Source: Microbacterium terrisoli (GTDB lineage Bacteria; Actinomycetota; Actinomycetes; Actinomycetales; Microbacteriaceae). Taken from it: a DNA stretch of 64,000 bases. Below are positions 9,643-19,439 of this stretch, piece after piece. Below the pieces are notes generated by a model, which saw only the letters and a list, made by a program, of their open reading frames with translations, was not told the DNA's origin and ran no database searches. The translations under genes and the position numbers were made by a program. Each line of letters starts with the position of its first letter. Position 1 is the stretch's first letter. The stretch is from positions 1,984,001 to 2,048,000 of the forward strand of contig NZ_CP133019.1 in the NCBI RefSeq assembly GCF_030866805.1. Direction: 5' to 3'.

Positions 9643-10009
9643 GCCACTATCTCCGAACGAACGCCCGCTGTACGAAGTGAAGGCGAATCTGTTCAAGGGG
9701 CTCGCGCACCCGCTGCGCATCCGCATCCTCGAGCTGCTCTCGGCGTCGCCCGAAGTCTCCGTCGCCGTCCTGCAGGAGGAGACAGGTCTGGCCAACCCGC
9801 ACCTGTCGCAGCATCTCGCCGTCCTGCGCCGTCACCGGCTCGTCGTCTCGGAACGGCGCGCAAGCCACGTCTTCTACCGGCTCGCCGATGGGCGCACCGC
9901 GCAACTGCTCGCCGTCGCCCGCGCCCTGCTGCTGGGGATCCTCGAGGCCGACGGGGCGCTCCTCGACGAGGCCCGCGGCCTGCCGGACGTCGCCGGATCC
10001 GCAGGATGA
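9641..10009 (+). CDS. ArsR-family winged-helix transcriptional regulator
   Basis: 122 residues with an ArsR/SmtB helix-turn-helix (LQEETGLANPHLSQHLAVLRRHRLV, about residues 44-68) followed by a wing (SERRASHVFYRL). The protein has no cysteines, so it lacks the classic thiolate metal-sensing site; its signal is unknown. It overlaps the following SulP transporter gene by 4 bases (ATGA) and probably controls it. Confidence 0.9.
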   Translation: MPLSPNERPLYEVKANLFKGLAHPLRIRILELLSASPEVSVAVLQEETGLANPHLSQHLAVLRRHRLVVSERRASHVFYRLADGRTAQLLAVARALLLGILEADGALLDEARGLPDVAGSAG

Positions 10010-11706
10010 CCCGGCCCGCACCGCACGCGCTGCGACCCGGCTCCGGCCACCGCTTCGCGGCATATCTCGCGGGCCTGCTCCCTTCCGCGCGCGACGTCCG
10101 CGGCCTGGGCCGCACCTGGCGCACGGATCTGCTCGCCGGGCTCACCGTCGGCATCGTCGCGCTGCCGCTGGCACTGGGGTTCGGCGTCAGCTCGGGCGTC
10201 AGCGCCGAGGCGGGACTGGTGACCGCGATCATCGCCGGCGTCCTGGCGGCGGTGTTCGGCGGATCCAATGTGCAGGTCTCGGGACCCACCGGCGCCATGG
10301 TCGTGGTGCTGCTGCCCATCGTCGCCACCCACGGTGTGGGTGCCGTGGCCGCTGTGAGCGTGATGGCGGGTGTGATCGTGCTGGCGGCCGGGGCCCTGCG
10401 GATGGGCCGGGCGATCTCGTTCATCCCCTGGCCGGTGATCGAGGGCTTCACCCTCGGCATCGCCGTCATCATCTTCATGCAGCAGGTGCCGCTGATCGCC
10501 TCACCGCACCAGGCGGCCGCGGGCGAGCACAGCTCTAACGCGATCGTGGCCGCAGTGCAGTCGCTGGCGGGCGCCGACCTCGCCTACATGCCGTGGTCGC
10601 TGGGCGCCGTGCTCGTGGTGGTCGCAATCATGCTCACCGCCCCGCGCATCCACCGCGCACTGCCGGGCTCGTTGATCGGCATCATCGTGGTGGCGGTGAT
10701 CGCCGTGGTCGTGCATGCACCCCTCGCGGTGATCGGCACCCTTCCGAACACCTTGCCGGCTCCCAGCCTTCCCACCCTGGATCCCGGAACGCTCGTAGAC
10801 CTGGTCATGCCCGCGCTGACGGTCGCGGCCCTCGCGGCGATCGAGTCGCTGCTCTCTGCCCGCGTCGCCGCATCCATGGCTGACACCGGCGCCTACGATC
10901 CCGACCGCGAGCTGGTCGGGCAGGGCATCGCCTCCATCGGATCGGGACTGTTCGGCGGGATGCCGGCGACCGGCGCGATCGCGCGCACGGCCGTCAACGT
11001 CCGCTCGGGCGGCCGCACCCGGCTCGCATCCGTCTTCCACGCACTGGTGCTTCTGACCGTGGTGCTCGTGGCGGCCGGGCCTGTCGGCCGCATTCCGCTG
11101 GCAGCGCTGGCCGGTGTGCTCATGATCACCGCCGTCCGGATGGTGCGCCTGCAGACGATGCGCTCGATCCTGCGCTCGACGCGCTCAGACGCCACCGGGT
11201 TCATCGTGACGGCGCTGGTGACCGTGTCGGTCGACCTCATCGTGGCCGTGCTCATCGGCGTGCTGTGCGCGGGCTTCTTCGCGATCCGCAATCTGTCCCG
11301 TGCCACCGGAATCCGACGCGAACCCATCAGCGGTGACGCGCACCCCGGCGACGATCGCATCGCCATCATCCGGTTCGACGGGCCGCTGTTCTTCGCCGCC
11401 GCCGACCGCGTGTTCACGGCGGTCACGAAGGTCGCGAGCGTCGAGGTGGTCATCCTGCGCATGTCGCAGCTCGAACTGGTCGACGCCACCGGCGCCCACA
11501 TCCTCAGCGACATCGTGCAGACGCTCGAACGCCGACGCGTCACCGTCCTCATCAAGGGCGTCCAGCCCGGGCACGAAGACCTGTTCCGCACGGTCGGAGT
11601 GCTCGGCTCGCTGCGCCATCACAACCATCTGTTCACCGCAATGGACGACGCCGTCGATCACGCGCGATCGCACATCGATCGCAACGACGCCGCGCGAAGC
11701 GCTTAG
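10006..11706 (+). CDS. SulP-family anion transporter with C-terminal STAS domain
   Basis: 566 residues: about 10-14 hydrophobic helices (residues 40-430) with the SulP segment around AIESLLSARVAASMAD, then a cytoplasmic STAS domain whose conserved loop reads LELVDATGAHIL. Members carry sulfate, bicarbonate or dicarboxylates. No carbonic anhydrase is fused, so substrate is open. It is co-translated with the cysteine-free ArsR regulator upstream, which suggests substrate- or pH-linked control. Confidence 0.92.
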   Translation: MTRPAPHALRPGSGHRFAAYLAGLLPSARDVRGLGRTWRTDLLAGLTVGIVALPLALGFGVSSGVSAEAGLVTAIIAGVLAAVFGGSNVQVSGPTGAMVVVLLPIVATHGVGAVAAVSVMAGVIVLAAGALRMGRAISFIPWPVIEGFTLGIAVIIFMQQVPLIASPHQAAAGEHSSNAIVAAVQSLAGADLAYMPWSLGAVLVVVAIMLTAPRIHRALPGSLIGIIVVAVIAVVVHAPLAVIGTLPNTLPAPSLPTLDPGTLVDLVMPALTVAALAAIESLLSARVAASMADTGAYDPDRELVGQGIASIGSGLFGGMPATGAIARTAVNVRSGGRTRLASVFHALVLLTVVLVAAGPVGRIPLAALAGVLMITAVRMVRLQTMRSILRSTRSDATGFIVTALVTVSVDLIVAVLIGVLCAGFFAIRNLSRATGIRREPISGDAHPGDDRIAIIRFDGPLFFAAADRVFTAVTKVASVEVVILRMSQLELVDATGAHILSDIVQTLERRRVTVLIKGVQPGHEDLFRTVGVLGSLRHHNHLFTAMDDAVDHARSHIDRNDAARSA

Positions 11707-11780
11707 GCTGGTGAGGTTGTCGCCGTCGCCAGCAGCGTCGGCCGCGGCATCCATCCGCCCACACCCACGGGAGCATTGCA

Positions 11781-14330
11781 GTGCCAGGAGAGAACCTCAC
11801 CCGCATCGAGGCGCAGGAGCGCCGTGCCATCGTCGACACCCAGGAATACGACGTCGCACTCGACCTGACCCAGGGGCCGGAGGTCTTCCGCTCCACCACA
11901 ACGGTGCGCTTCGCCGCAACCGAAGGAGCGTCGACATTCATCGACCTGATTGCGCGCGAGGTGCACGCGATCACCCTCAACGGTCGCTCGCTGGACCCTG
12001 CCGCCGTGTACGCCGACTCGCGCATCGCGCTCAGCGGACTCGCCGCGCACAACGAGCTGGTCGTGGACGCCGACTGCCTGTACACGAACACGGGCGAGGG
12101 TCTGCACCGCTTCGTCGACCCGGTCGACGACGAGGTCTATCTGTACTCGCAGTTCGAGGTGCCCGACGCCCGCCGCATGTACGCCGTGTTCGAACAGCCC
12201 GACCTGAAGGCCGGCTTCCAGTTCACCGTCACGGCGCCGGCGAGCTGGAAGATCATCTCCAACTCGCCGACGCCCGAGCCGGTGGCAGTGGATGCCGCCA
12301 CGGCGACGTGGACGTTCACTCGCACGCCGCGCATCTCGTCATACATCACCGCGCTGGTCGCCGGCCCCTATGAGGCGACCTACTCGGAGCTGACCAGCGC
12401 ATCCGGCCGTGTCATTCCGCTGGGCGTGTTCGCCCGCAAGAGCCTGTGGCAGTACATGGACGCCGACTACATCTTCGAGAAGACACGGCAGGGATTCGCG
12501 TACTACGAAGAGCGCTTCGGGGTGCCGTACCCGTTCGAGAAGTACGACCAGATGTTCGTGCCCGAATACAACGCAGGCGCCATGGAGAATGCCGGTGCGG
12601 TGACTTTCACCGAGACGTATGTCTTCCGCAGCAAGGTCACCGACGCGGTCAAGGAGCGCCGGGTCGTCACGATCCTGCACGAGCTCGCGCACATGTGGTT
12701 CGGCGACCTGGTGACCATGAAGTGGTGGAACGACCTGTGGCTGAACGAGTCGTTCGCCGAGTGGGCCTCGACGATCGCCACCGCCGAGGCCACCGAGTGG
12801 ACCGAGGCGTGGACCACGTTCAACGCGATGGAGAAGAGTTGGGCGTACCGGCAGGACCAGCTGCCCTCGACCCACCCGGTCGTGGCCACGATCAACGACC
12901 TCCAAGACGTCCAGGTCAACTTCGACGGCATCACCTATGCCAAGGGTGGATCGGTGCTCAAGCAGCTGACCGCCTGGGTCGGCATCGACGCGTTCTTCGC
13001 CGGGGTCGCCGCCTACTTCCAGAAGCACCAGTGGGGCAACACCGAACTGAAAGACCTGCTCGCCGAGCTCGAGGTCACCAGCGGCCGCGACCTCTCAGCC
13101 TGGTCGAAGAAGTGGCTCGAGACGGCAGGCGTCAACACTCTCTCGCCGCTGATCGTGGATGATGCGGACGGCGTGATCACCCGCTTCGGCGTGGTGCAGA
13201 CCGCGCCCGCCGACTATCCGACGATCCGCCCGCACCGCCTCGGCATCGGGTTCTACAACCTCCAGGACGAAGCTCTCGTGCGCGTGCACCACATCGAGCT
13301 GGACGTGGACGGCGACCGCACGGACGTGCCCGAGCTGAAGGGTCTGAAGCGCCCCGACCTCGTGCTGCTCAACGACGACGATCTTGCCTACGCGAAGATC
13401 CGTCTCGACGAGAAGTCGCTGGCGACCGCGATCGCCCACCTCGACAAGATCAGCGATCCGCTGGCGCGCTCGCTGGTGTGGGGCGCCGCATGGGACCAGA
13501 CCCGCGACGCGGAGTCCTCGCCGAGCGACTACGTCGACCTGGTACTGGGAAACATCGGCGCCGAGACCGAGTCTACGACCATTCGCACGACGCTGAGCCA
13601 GCTTCTGCTGGCCGCCAACGCGTACGTCGCCCCCGCGCACCGCGACCAGACCCGCGAGCGTGTGGCCGACGGCCTCTGGGCTCTCGCGCAGGCCGCCGAG
13701 TCCGGCAGCGACAGCCAGCTGCAGCTCGTGACGGCCTTCGCCGCAGCGGCTGCCACCGACGCGCAGTGGGCCCAGGTGCGCAGCCTGCGTGACGGCCAGA
13801 CGGTGCTCGAGGGCCTTCAGATCGACGCCGACCTCTCTTGGCAGCTGCTGATCTCACTGGCCGCCGGCGGCGCGGTCGACGCCGATACGATCGACGCCGC
13901 CCACGCCGCCGACAACACGGCCAAGGGCGCCGAGCTCGCAGCGCAGGCGAAGGCAGCCCTGCCTGATGCGGCATCCAAGCAGATCGCATGGGACAGCCTG
14001 ATCGTCCACCACGACCTGCCCAACACGGTCGTGCGCTCGGCCGCCGCGGGCTTCGTGCACCCCGCCGGAGCCGCCGCGCTCGAGCCGTTCGTCGCCCAGT
14101 ACTTCGACATGCTGCTGCCGATCTGGAACTCGCGAACCTATCAGATCGCGCACTACCTGATCAGCGGGCTGTATCCGGCACCGCTGGCGAACACCGCACT
14201 GCGCGACGCCACCCGCACCTGGCTCGCCGAGAACGACGACGCACCTGCCGCGCTGCGCCGGATCGTCGCCGAGAACCTGGCGGGTGTGGAGCGCGCGCTG
14301 GCGGTGCAGGCCCGCGACGCGCAGGACTGA
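11781..14330 (+). CDS. pepN: aminopeptidase N (M1 family)
   Basis: 849 residues with the M1 exopeptidase motif GAMENAGAV and the zinc site HELAHMWFGD followed about 18 residues later by the Glu ligand in NESFAEW. The C-terminal half is the ERAP1-like helical domain. It trims N-terminal amino acids from peptides in the cytosol. The GTG start has a GGGAG site. Length matches the actinobacterial PepN group. A hairpin terminator follows. Confidence 0.97.
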   Translation: MPGENLTRIEAQERRAIVDTQEYDVALDLTQGPEVFRSTTTVRFAATEGASTFIDLIAREVHAITLNGRSLDPAAVYADSRIALSGLAAHNELVVDADCLYTNTGEGLHRFVDPVDDEVYLYSQFEVPDARRMYAVFEQPDLKAGFQFTVTAPASWKIISNSPTPEPVAVDAATATWTFTRTPRISSYITALVAGPYEATYSELTSASGRVIPLGVFARKSLWQYMDADYIFEKTRQGFAYYEERFGVPYPFEKYDQMFVPEYNAGAMENAGAVTFTETYVFRSKVTDAVKERRVVTILHELAHMWFGDLVTMKWWNDLWLNESFAEWASTIATAEATEWTEAWTTFNAMEKSWAYRQDQLPSTHPVVATINDLQDVQVNFDGITYAKGGSVLKQLTAWVGIDAFFAGVAAYFQKHQWGNTELKDLLAELEVTSGRDLSAWSKKWLETAGVNTLSPLIVDDADGVITRFGVVQTAPADYPTIRPHRLGIGFYNLQDEALVRVHHIELDVDGDRTDVPELKGLKRPDLVLLNDDDLAYAKIRLDEKSLATAIAHLDKISDPLARSLVWGAAWDQTRDAESSPSDYVDLVLGNIGAETESTTIRTTLSQLLLAANAYVAPAHRDQTRERVADGLWALAQAAESGSDSQLQLVTAFAAAAATDAQWAQVRSLRDGQTVLEGLQIDADLSWQLLISLAAGGAVDADTIDAAHAADNTAKGAELAAQAKAALPDAASKQIAWDSLIVHHDLPNTVVRSAAAGFVHPAGAAALEPFVAQYFDMLLPIWNSRTYQIAHYLISGLYPAPLANTALRDATRTWLAENDDAPAALRRIVAENLAGVERALAVQARDAQD

Positions 14331-14343
14331 CACGCATCGGCCT

Positions 14344-14378
14344 GCGGTACCGGTTCGCCTCGCGTGAATCGGTACCGC
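14344..14378 (+). terminator. hairpin terminator after pepN
   Basis: A 13-base inverted repeat (14344-14356 with 14366-14378) with one G-T pair and a 9-base loop, 14 bases past the pepN stop and upstream of the ABC transporter promoter. Confidence 0.7.
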
Positions 14379-14420
14379 GGGACGATGTGGGATGCTTCGA
14401 CCGCCCGATAGCGTCGAAGC

Positions 14421-15332
14421 ATGATCACAGCAGAAGGCCTGACGAAGAGATTCGGGGCGAAGACCGCGGTCGACGACATCTCGTTCACCGTGCAACCCGG
14501 CAAGGTCACCGGGTTCTTGGGACCGAACGGTGCCGGCAAATCCACCACGATGCGCATGATCGTGGGACTGGACCGTCCCACGGCAGGCAGCGTGACCGTC
14601 AGCGGCGCCCGCTACGCCTCGATGCGCGCTCCCCTGCGTGAGGTCGGCGTGCTCCTGGATGCGAAGGCGGTCCACACCGGCCGCACCGCCCGCAGCCACC
14701 TGCGCGCCATGGCCGCCACCCACGGCATCCCGAACCGCCGCGTCGACGAGGTGATCGAGATCGCCGGCATCGGCTCGGTCGCGCGCAAACGCGCCGGCAA
14801 GTTCTCGCTGGGCATGGGCCAGCGGCTGGGCATCGCTGCGGCGCTGCTCGGCGACCCACACACGCTGATCCTGGACGAACCGGTCAATGGCCTGGACCCC
14901 GAGGGAGTGCGCTGGGTGCGCCAGTTCGTGCGCCACGCCGCGTCCGAGGGGCGCACAGTGCTGCTGTCGAGCCATCTGATGAGCGAGATGTCGCAGACCG
15001 CCGACCACGTCATCGTGCTCGGCCGCGGCAAAGTGCTCGCCGATGCGCCGCTGGGCGACCTCGTGCGCGCATGGACCACGGCCACCGTCCGGGTGTCCAG
15101 CCCCCGCGCCGCCGAGTTGGTCTCTCTCATCGGCGGCCCTGGCGTCGAGGTGACCGCGACCGCCCCCAGCATGCTGCAGCTGACGGGCATCACCGCAGCC
15201 CGCATCGGCGACACCGCCGCAGCCCACGGCATCCCCCTGCACGAGCTGACGCAGACGACGGGGTCGCTCGAAGACGCGTACCTCGCCCTCACCGAAGGCT
15301 CGGTCGAATACAAGACCAAGGAGATCGCATGA
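14421..15332 (+). CDS. ABC transporter ATP-binding protein
   Basis: 303 residues: Walker A GPNGAGKST, signature FSLGMGQRLGIA, Walker B LILDEPVNGLDPEG, H-loop in LSSHLMSEM. It is of the ABC-2 exporter or bacitracin-resistance type (BcrA/CcmA). TAGCGT at 14409-14414 lies 6 bases before the ATG, so a leaderless mRNA is likely. It overlaps the permease gene by 4 bases (ATGA). A two-component system follows, as often seen for exporters that respond to antibiotics or envelope stress. Confidence 0.94.
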   Translation: MITAEGLTKRFGAKTAVDDISFTVQPGKVTGFLGPNGAGKSTTMRMIVGLDRPTAGSVTVSGARYASMRAPLREVGVLLDAKAVHTGRTARSHLRAMAATHGIPNRRVDEVIEIAGIGSVARKRAGKFSLGMGQRLGIAAALLGDPHTLILDEPVNGLDPEGVRWVRQFVRHAASEGRTVLLSSHLMSEMSQTADHVIVLGRGKVLADAPLGDLVRAWTTATVRVSSPRAAELVSLIGGPGVEVTATAPSMLQLTGITAARIGDTAAAHGIPLHELTQTTGSLEDAYLALTEGSVEYKTKEIA

Positions 15333-16171
15333 CCACCGCACTCGAGCCCACGCAGGCCGCATCTCCGACCGCGCCGCTCGCCGGAGCCGTACCCGACGGC
15401 GTGCGCCTGACCTTCACCCGACTGTTGCGCAGCGAGACCATCAAGCTGCTGACCCTGCGCTCGACCTGGTGGTCGATCATCGTGGTCGCCGTGCTGTCGA
15501 TCGGGATCTCGGCTCTGATCGCCGCCTCGATCGGCTCGTTCTCGCGAGGGGATGTCTCGGGCTCCATCCCGATGGCGGTGATCGCACCCATCCAGTTCAC
15601 GATGCTGCTGGCCGGGGCCCTCGGCGCCATCGCAGTGACCGGCGAGTACTCCACGGGCATGATCCGCTCGACCCTGACGGCACAACCCCGCCGCGGCGCG
15701 GTGCTGGCCGCGAAGACGATCGTGGTCGCCGTGCTGCTGGCCGTTGTCAGCCTGGTCGTCTTCGCCCTCGCACTGATTCCCGTCGCCGCGATCCTGCAGG
15801 TCGCACCCTTCGCGGCCGGCGTCGCCGAGACGGTGCAGCCGATTCTGTACGCCGCGCTGTCGATGGCGGTGTTCGCCGTGATCGGTCTGGCATTCGGATT
15901 CATCCTGCGCAACGGACCCGGTGCGATCGCCGCCACGGTGGGGGTGCTGTTCGTGCTGCCGATCGTGGGCTCGATCTTCCCCTCCGAGGGGTCGTGGAGC
16001 TGGCTCCACGAGGCAGCGCAGTATCTGCCGATGTCGGCCGCTCAGGCGCTGACCACCCCGGCCGGCACCGACGGCGTGCTCAGTGTTCCGGTGGCGCTGG
16101 TCACCCTCGGATGCTGGGTGGTGGCCGGTCTTCTCGGCGCGTGGGCGGTTCTGCGCACCCGCGACGCGTAA
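15329..16171 (+). CDS. ABC-2 type transporter permease
   Basis: 280 residues with about six membrane helices (starting near WWSIIVVAVLSIGISALIAA) and no ATPase motifs. The ATG is preceded by AGGAG inside the end of the ATPase gene. It is the membrane half of the exporter encoded with the preceding gene. Substrate unknown. Confidence 0.9.
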   Translation: MTTALEPTQAASPTAPLAGAVPDGVRLTFTRLLRSETIKLLTLRSTWWSIIVVAVLSIGISALIAASIGSFSRGDVSGSIPMAVIAPIQFTMLLAGALGAIAVTGEYSTGMIRSTLTAQPRRGAVLAAKTIVVAVLLAVVSLVVFALALIPVAAILQVAPFAAGVAETVQPILYAALSMAVFAVIGLAFGFILRNGPGAIAATVGVLFVLPIVGSIFPSEGSWSWLHEAAQYLPMSAAQALTTPAGTDGVLSVPVALVTLGCWVVAGLLGAWAVLRTRDA

Positions 16172-16230
16172 TCTTCTCGGCCACGGACGTCGCTGTGTCG
16201 CGCAGGGGCTCACACCGTAGAGTCGAGGCC

Positions 16231-17616
16231 GTGCGCAACGGCGAGACGAGGCTGACCACGCCCGACCGGAGCGTCCGCGTGCACGATGACGCGGACCTCC
16301 GGTTGCCGCGACCTCCCGGCGTGTTCCGCCGGTTCTGGTCTCGGCATCCGCTGTTCAGCGACCTGCTCATCGCATTCTTCGCCCTCTTGCTCTCACTGGG
16401 CTCGGCCACAGCCACCCGCACCTACACCGGTGAGGGCTCTGGTCTCGCACCGGGCCAGATCGTCGGCACGATCGCCGTCGGTGTGCTGATCCTCGCCGCG
16501 TGCGGCTCTCTCCTGCTGCGCAGGCGCATGCCGCTGCTGCCGTTCACGATCGCCGTCGCACTGCAGGCGGTCACTGCCGACCCGGCCGGCCACACCGCCG
16601 GCGCGACAGCCGGCGTGACACTTCTGGTCGCCACCTACTCACTGGCGGTGTACCGGTCGACTCGGCTGTGCGCCATCGCTGCAGCCATCGCCACTGTGCT
16701 GGCTGCAGCCGGCGCGGCGCTGCTCGCACTGGTCGCCGACCCGACGCCGGCCTACGTGCTCGGCGCGGCCGGGGCCACGGCCGTCAACACCGGGCTGACC
16801 GTCCTGGTGGCCGCCCTGGTCGGCGCGAACGTCGGCAATCGACGCAGATATCTGCAGGCCGTGCTGGATCGGTCCCGTCAACTGCTGGTCGAACGCGACC
16901 AGCAGGCAGAGCTTGCCGCCGCCGCCGAGCGCGAGCGCATCGCGCGTGAGATGCACGACATCGTCTCGCACTCTCTGACCGTGATCGTCGCCCTCGCCGA
17001 GGGGGCGAACGCGACGGCCGACCACGGCCGGGCCCACGTCGCCATGCAGGCGGCTGCCACGACCGCCCGCACGGCTCTGACCGAGATGCGCGCGATGCTC
17101 GGAGTGCTGCGCGAGGGCGGCCCGTCCGCACCCCTGGCCCCGGCCGAGGCGGTCGCGCCGACAGACCTGGTGGCTGCGGCGCAGGGGGCGGGGTTCCCGG
17201 TGACGCTGACGACCGCCGGCCCGCCCGTGCAGCAGCCGTCGGTTCGGTACGCCGTGGGCCGCATCGTGCAAGAAGCGCTGACCAACTCCATGCGCCACGC
17301 GCCGGAGGCCACCCGCATCCAGGTGCGCGTGGAAACGCACGACGATCACGTGCGGGTCACGGTCGCCAACGACGGCGTCACACACACGTCCGGCGGTGCG
17401 GGATCGGGAGGCTTCGGCCTCCGGGGCCTTCTCGAGCGCGCCCGCCACGTCGGTGGGACCCTCACGTCGGGACCGGACGGCGAGGGATGCTGGCTGCTGC
17501 AGGCCGAGCTCCCTCTGACCGCCGAGGGACCTGCCGCGAACCCGGTCGACGATCACACCGGCCCCGACGGTGACAGTGACGAGAACTCCCCCACCGTTTC
17601 GGAGGAACCTGCATGA
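16231..17616 (+). CDS. sensor histidine kinase, NarL/HisKA_3 type
   Basis: 461 residues: an N-terminal membrane region of about 4-5 helices (residues 33-215), then a HisKA_3 dimerisation helix with the phospho-accepting His in RERIAREMHDIVSHSL, and a HATPase domain (QEALTNSMRHAPEA N-box; GSGGFGLRGLLERA G-box). The GTG at 16231 is chosen because TAGAGT lies 7 bases upstream (leaderless pattern) and a coding start there precedes the first helix. It overlaps the response regulator by 4 bases. Confidence 0.92.
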   Translation: MRNGETRLTTPDRSVRVHDDADLRLPRPPGVFRRFWSRHPLFSDLLIAFFALLLSLGSATATRTYTGEGSGLAPGQIVGTIAVGVLILAACGSLLLRRRMPLLPFTIAVALQAVTADPAGHTAGATAGVTLLVATYSLAVYRSTRLCAIAAAIATVLAAAGAALLALVADPTPAYVLGAAGATAVNTGLTVLVAALVGANVGNRRRYLQAVLDRSRQLLVERDQQAELAAAAERERIAREMHDIVSHSLTVIVALAEGANATADHGRAHVAMQAAATTARTALTEMRAMLGVLREGGPSAPLAPAEAVAPTDLVAAAQGAGFPVTLTTAGPPVQQPSVRYAVGRIVQEALTNSMRHAPEATRIQVRVETHDDHVRVTVANDGVTHTSGGAGSGGFGLRGLLERARHVGGTLTSGPDGEGCWLLQAELPLTAEGPAANPVDDHTGPDGDSDENSPTVSEEPA

Positions 17617-18263
17617 GCGACGGCATCCGCATCCTTCTCGTCGATGACCAGGAGCTGATCCGGCTCGGCTACCGGCTGGTGCTCGAAGCCGAAGCCGACA
17701 TGCAGGTCGTCGGCGAAGCCGCCGACGGTGCCGAGGCGGTGCGCGCCGCCGTCGAACTGCAGCCCGATGTCGTTCTCATGGATGTGCGCATGCCCGTGAT
17801 GGACGGCATCGCCGCCACCGCGCAGATCATCGAGCGGGCGCCCGCCGCGCACATCCTGGTGCTCACCACGTTCGATCTGGACGAATACGCCTTCGGTGCG
17901 CTCGAGGCCGGAGCCAGCGGGTTCCTGCTCAAAGACGCGACCCGTGACCAGCTGACCCGCGCCGTACGTGCCGTGCACCGCGGCGACGCGATGCTGGCCC
18001 CGCGCGCGACCCGGCTGCTCATCGACACCTTCGCGGCAGGTCCCGAGCGCCGGTCACCCCAGCCCCTGCCGCAGCTCACCGACCGCGAACACGATGTCTT
18101 CGTCGCCGTCGGACGGGGCCTGACCAATGCCGAGATCGCGGCGTCGCTGTTCCTGAGCGAATCGACCGTGAAGACGCACATCGGCCGGATCCTCACCAAG
18201 CTCGACGCACGCGACCGCGTGCAGCTGGTGATCCTCGCCCACCGCGCCGGGCTGGTCGACTGA
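17613..18263 (+). CDS. NarL/LuxR-family response regulator
   Basis: 216 residues: receiver domain with the acidic pocket LVDDQ, phospho-acceptor Asp in DVVLMDVRMPVMDG, Thr in LTTFD and Lys in LKDATRD, then a LuxR helix-turn-helix (LTNAEIAASLFLSESTVKTHIGRI). It is co-translated with the kinase and by position probably controls the upstream ABC exporter. Confidence 0.95.
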   Translation: MSDGIRILLVDDQELIRLGYRLVLEAEADMQVVGEAADGAEAVRAAVELQPDVVLMDVRMPVMDGIAATAQIIERAPAAHILVLTTFDLDEYAFGALEAGASGFLLKDATRDQLTRAVRAVHRGDAMLAPRATRLLIDTFAAGPERRSPQPLPQLTDREHDVFVAVGRGLTNAEIAASLFLSESTVKTHIGRILTKLDARDRVQLVILAHRAGLVD

Positions 18264-18314
18264 TCCCGCGAGCACTCAGGCCGCGGCGAGCCGTGCCTCG
18301 TTAGGATCAGAGCG

Positions 18315-19439
18315 ATGCCCAATCTCATCGGAATCCTGACTGCGGCCGCCGCCGCCGACAAGCCCACCTTCTGGGATGAGGTGCTGAACAACCTCATCAC
18401 CGTGGGCTTGCGACTCGCCGGGGCGATCGGCATCGTCGTGGGCGCTGTCGTCGTCGCGTGGCTGCTGCGCATCCTCATCCGCCGGATCGTCACCCGCATC
18501 GTCAACGGCGCCAAGAACAAGGCCCAGGTGGTCGACACGCAGGCGATCGAACGATCTCCCCTGGCAGCCGTTCGGGTCGTGCAGCGCACGCGCACGCTGG
18601 GCACGATCCTCAGCAACATCGTCAATGTGCTCATCGGCGTGATCGCGATCATCCTGATCGTGAATCTGCTGTTCCCCGGCATCCTCGGCTCGTTCGCACT
18701 GCTGACCGCCGCGCTGGGCGCCGGCCTCGGCTTCGGTGCGCAGAACATCGTCAAAGACGTCCTGAACGGCATCTTCATCGTCGCCGAAGACCAGATCGGC
18801 ATCGGCGACGTCGTGGATCTGGGGCTTGCCACCGGAGTCGTCGAGTACGTGAGCGTGCGTGTGACGCATGTACGCGACGTCAACGGCACGCTCTGGTACG
18901 TGCGCAACGGCGAAGTCACCCGCATCGGCAACATGGCCAAAGGCTGGTCGCGCGTGATCATCGACGTCACCGTACCCGCCGACGCCGACGTCGCCGCCGT
19001 CGAGAAGCACATGCTCGACGTCGCCACGGGCCTTGCCAACGACCGGGCCTGGCGCAGCCGGATCACGGGCTACCCCGAGCTGTGGGGCCTGCAGACGCTC
19101 ACCGACGAGACTCTCGTGCTGCGCGTCGTCTTGAAGACCCGCACGCACGCGAAGGACGACGTGGCCGGCGAGCTGCGCATGAGACTCAAAGACGAGCTGG
19201 GCAAGGCCGGGCTCTCGCTGAACGGACTCGTCTCGGTGGTGCTCACGGGCGCCGAGGGCGCTCAGCGGGTGCGCGGTGCGCATCCGCCGATCACCAAGCC
19301 CCAGCCCGTCGTGTGGAAGCCGAAGAAGACCGGCAAGAAGCGCAGCGCCGCGAAGGCACCCAAGCCGGCAGAGCACACCGAGCCGGCCGACGCACCCGAA
19401 GCATCCGAGCCGCCCGAGGCACCCGAGGAGAAGCCATGA
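18315..19439 (+). CDS. small-conductance mechanosensitive channel (MscS family)
   Basis: 374 residues: three N-terminal membrane helices, the pore helix region LLTAALGAGLGFGAQNIVKDVLNG, the beta domain (EDQIGIGDVVDLG) and an alpha/beta vestibule domain. The C-terminal 60 residues are a Lys/Pro/Glu-rich disordered tail. It opens under hypo-osmotic shock. TAGGAT lies 7 bases before the ATG (leaderless pattern). The gene overlaps the following globin gene by 4 bases. Confidence 0.93.
   Translation: MPNLIGILTAAAAADKPTFWDEVLNNLITVGLRLAGAIGIVVGAVVVAWLLRILIRRIVTRIVNGAKNKAQVVDTQAIERSPLAAVRVVQRTRTLGTILSNIVNVLIGVIAIILIVNLLFPGILGSFALLTAALGAGLGFGAQNIVKDVLNGIFIVAEDQIGIGDVVDLGLATGVVEYVSVRVTHVRDVNGTLWYVRNGEVTRIGNMAKGWSRVIIDVTVPADADVAAVEKHMLDVATGLANDRAWRSRITGYPELWGLQTLTDETLVLRVVLKTRTHAKDDVAGELRMRLKDELGKAGLSLNGLVSVVLTGAEGAQRVRGAHPPITKPQPVVWKPKKTGKKRSAAKAPKPAEHTEPADAPEASEPPEAPEEKP

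Noticed and set aside
13854..15362. A 502-residue - strand frame across pepN and the ABC gene
   Set aside because: Crosses two well-supported genes and a terminator; no family resemblance.
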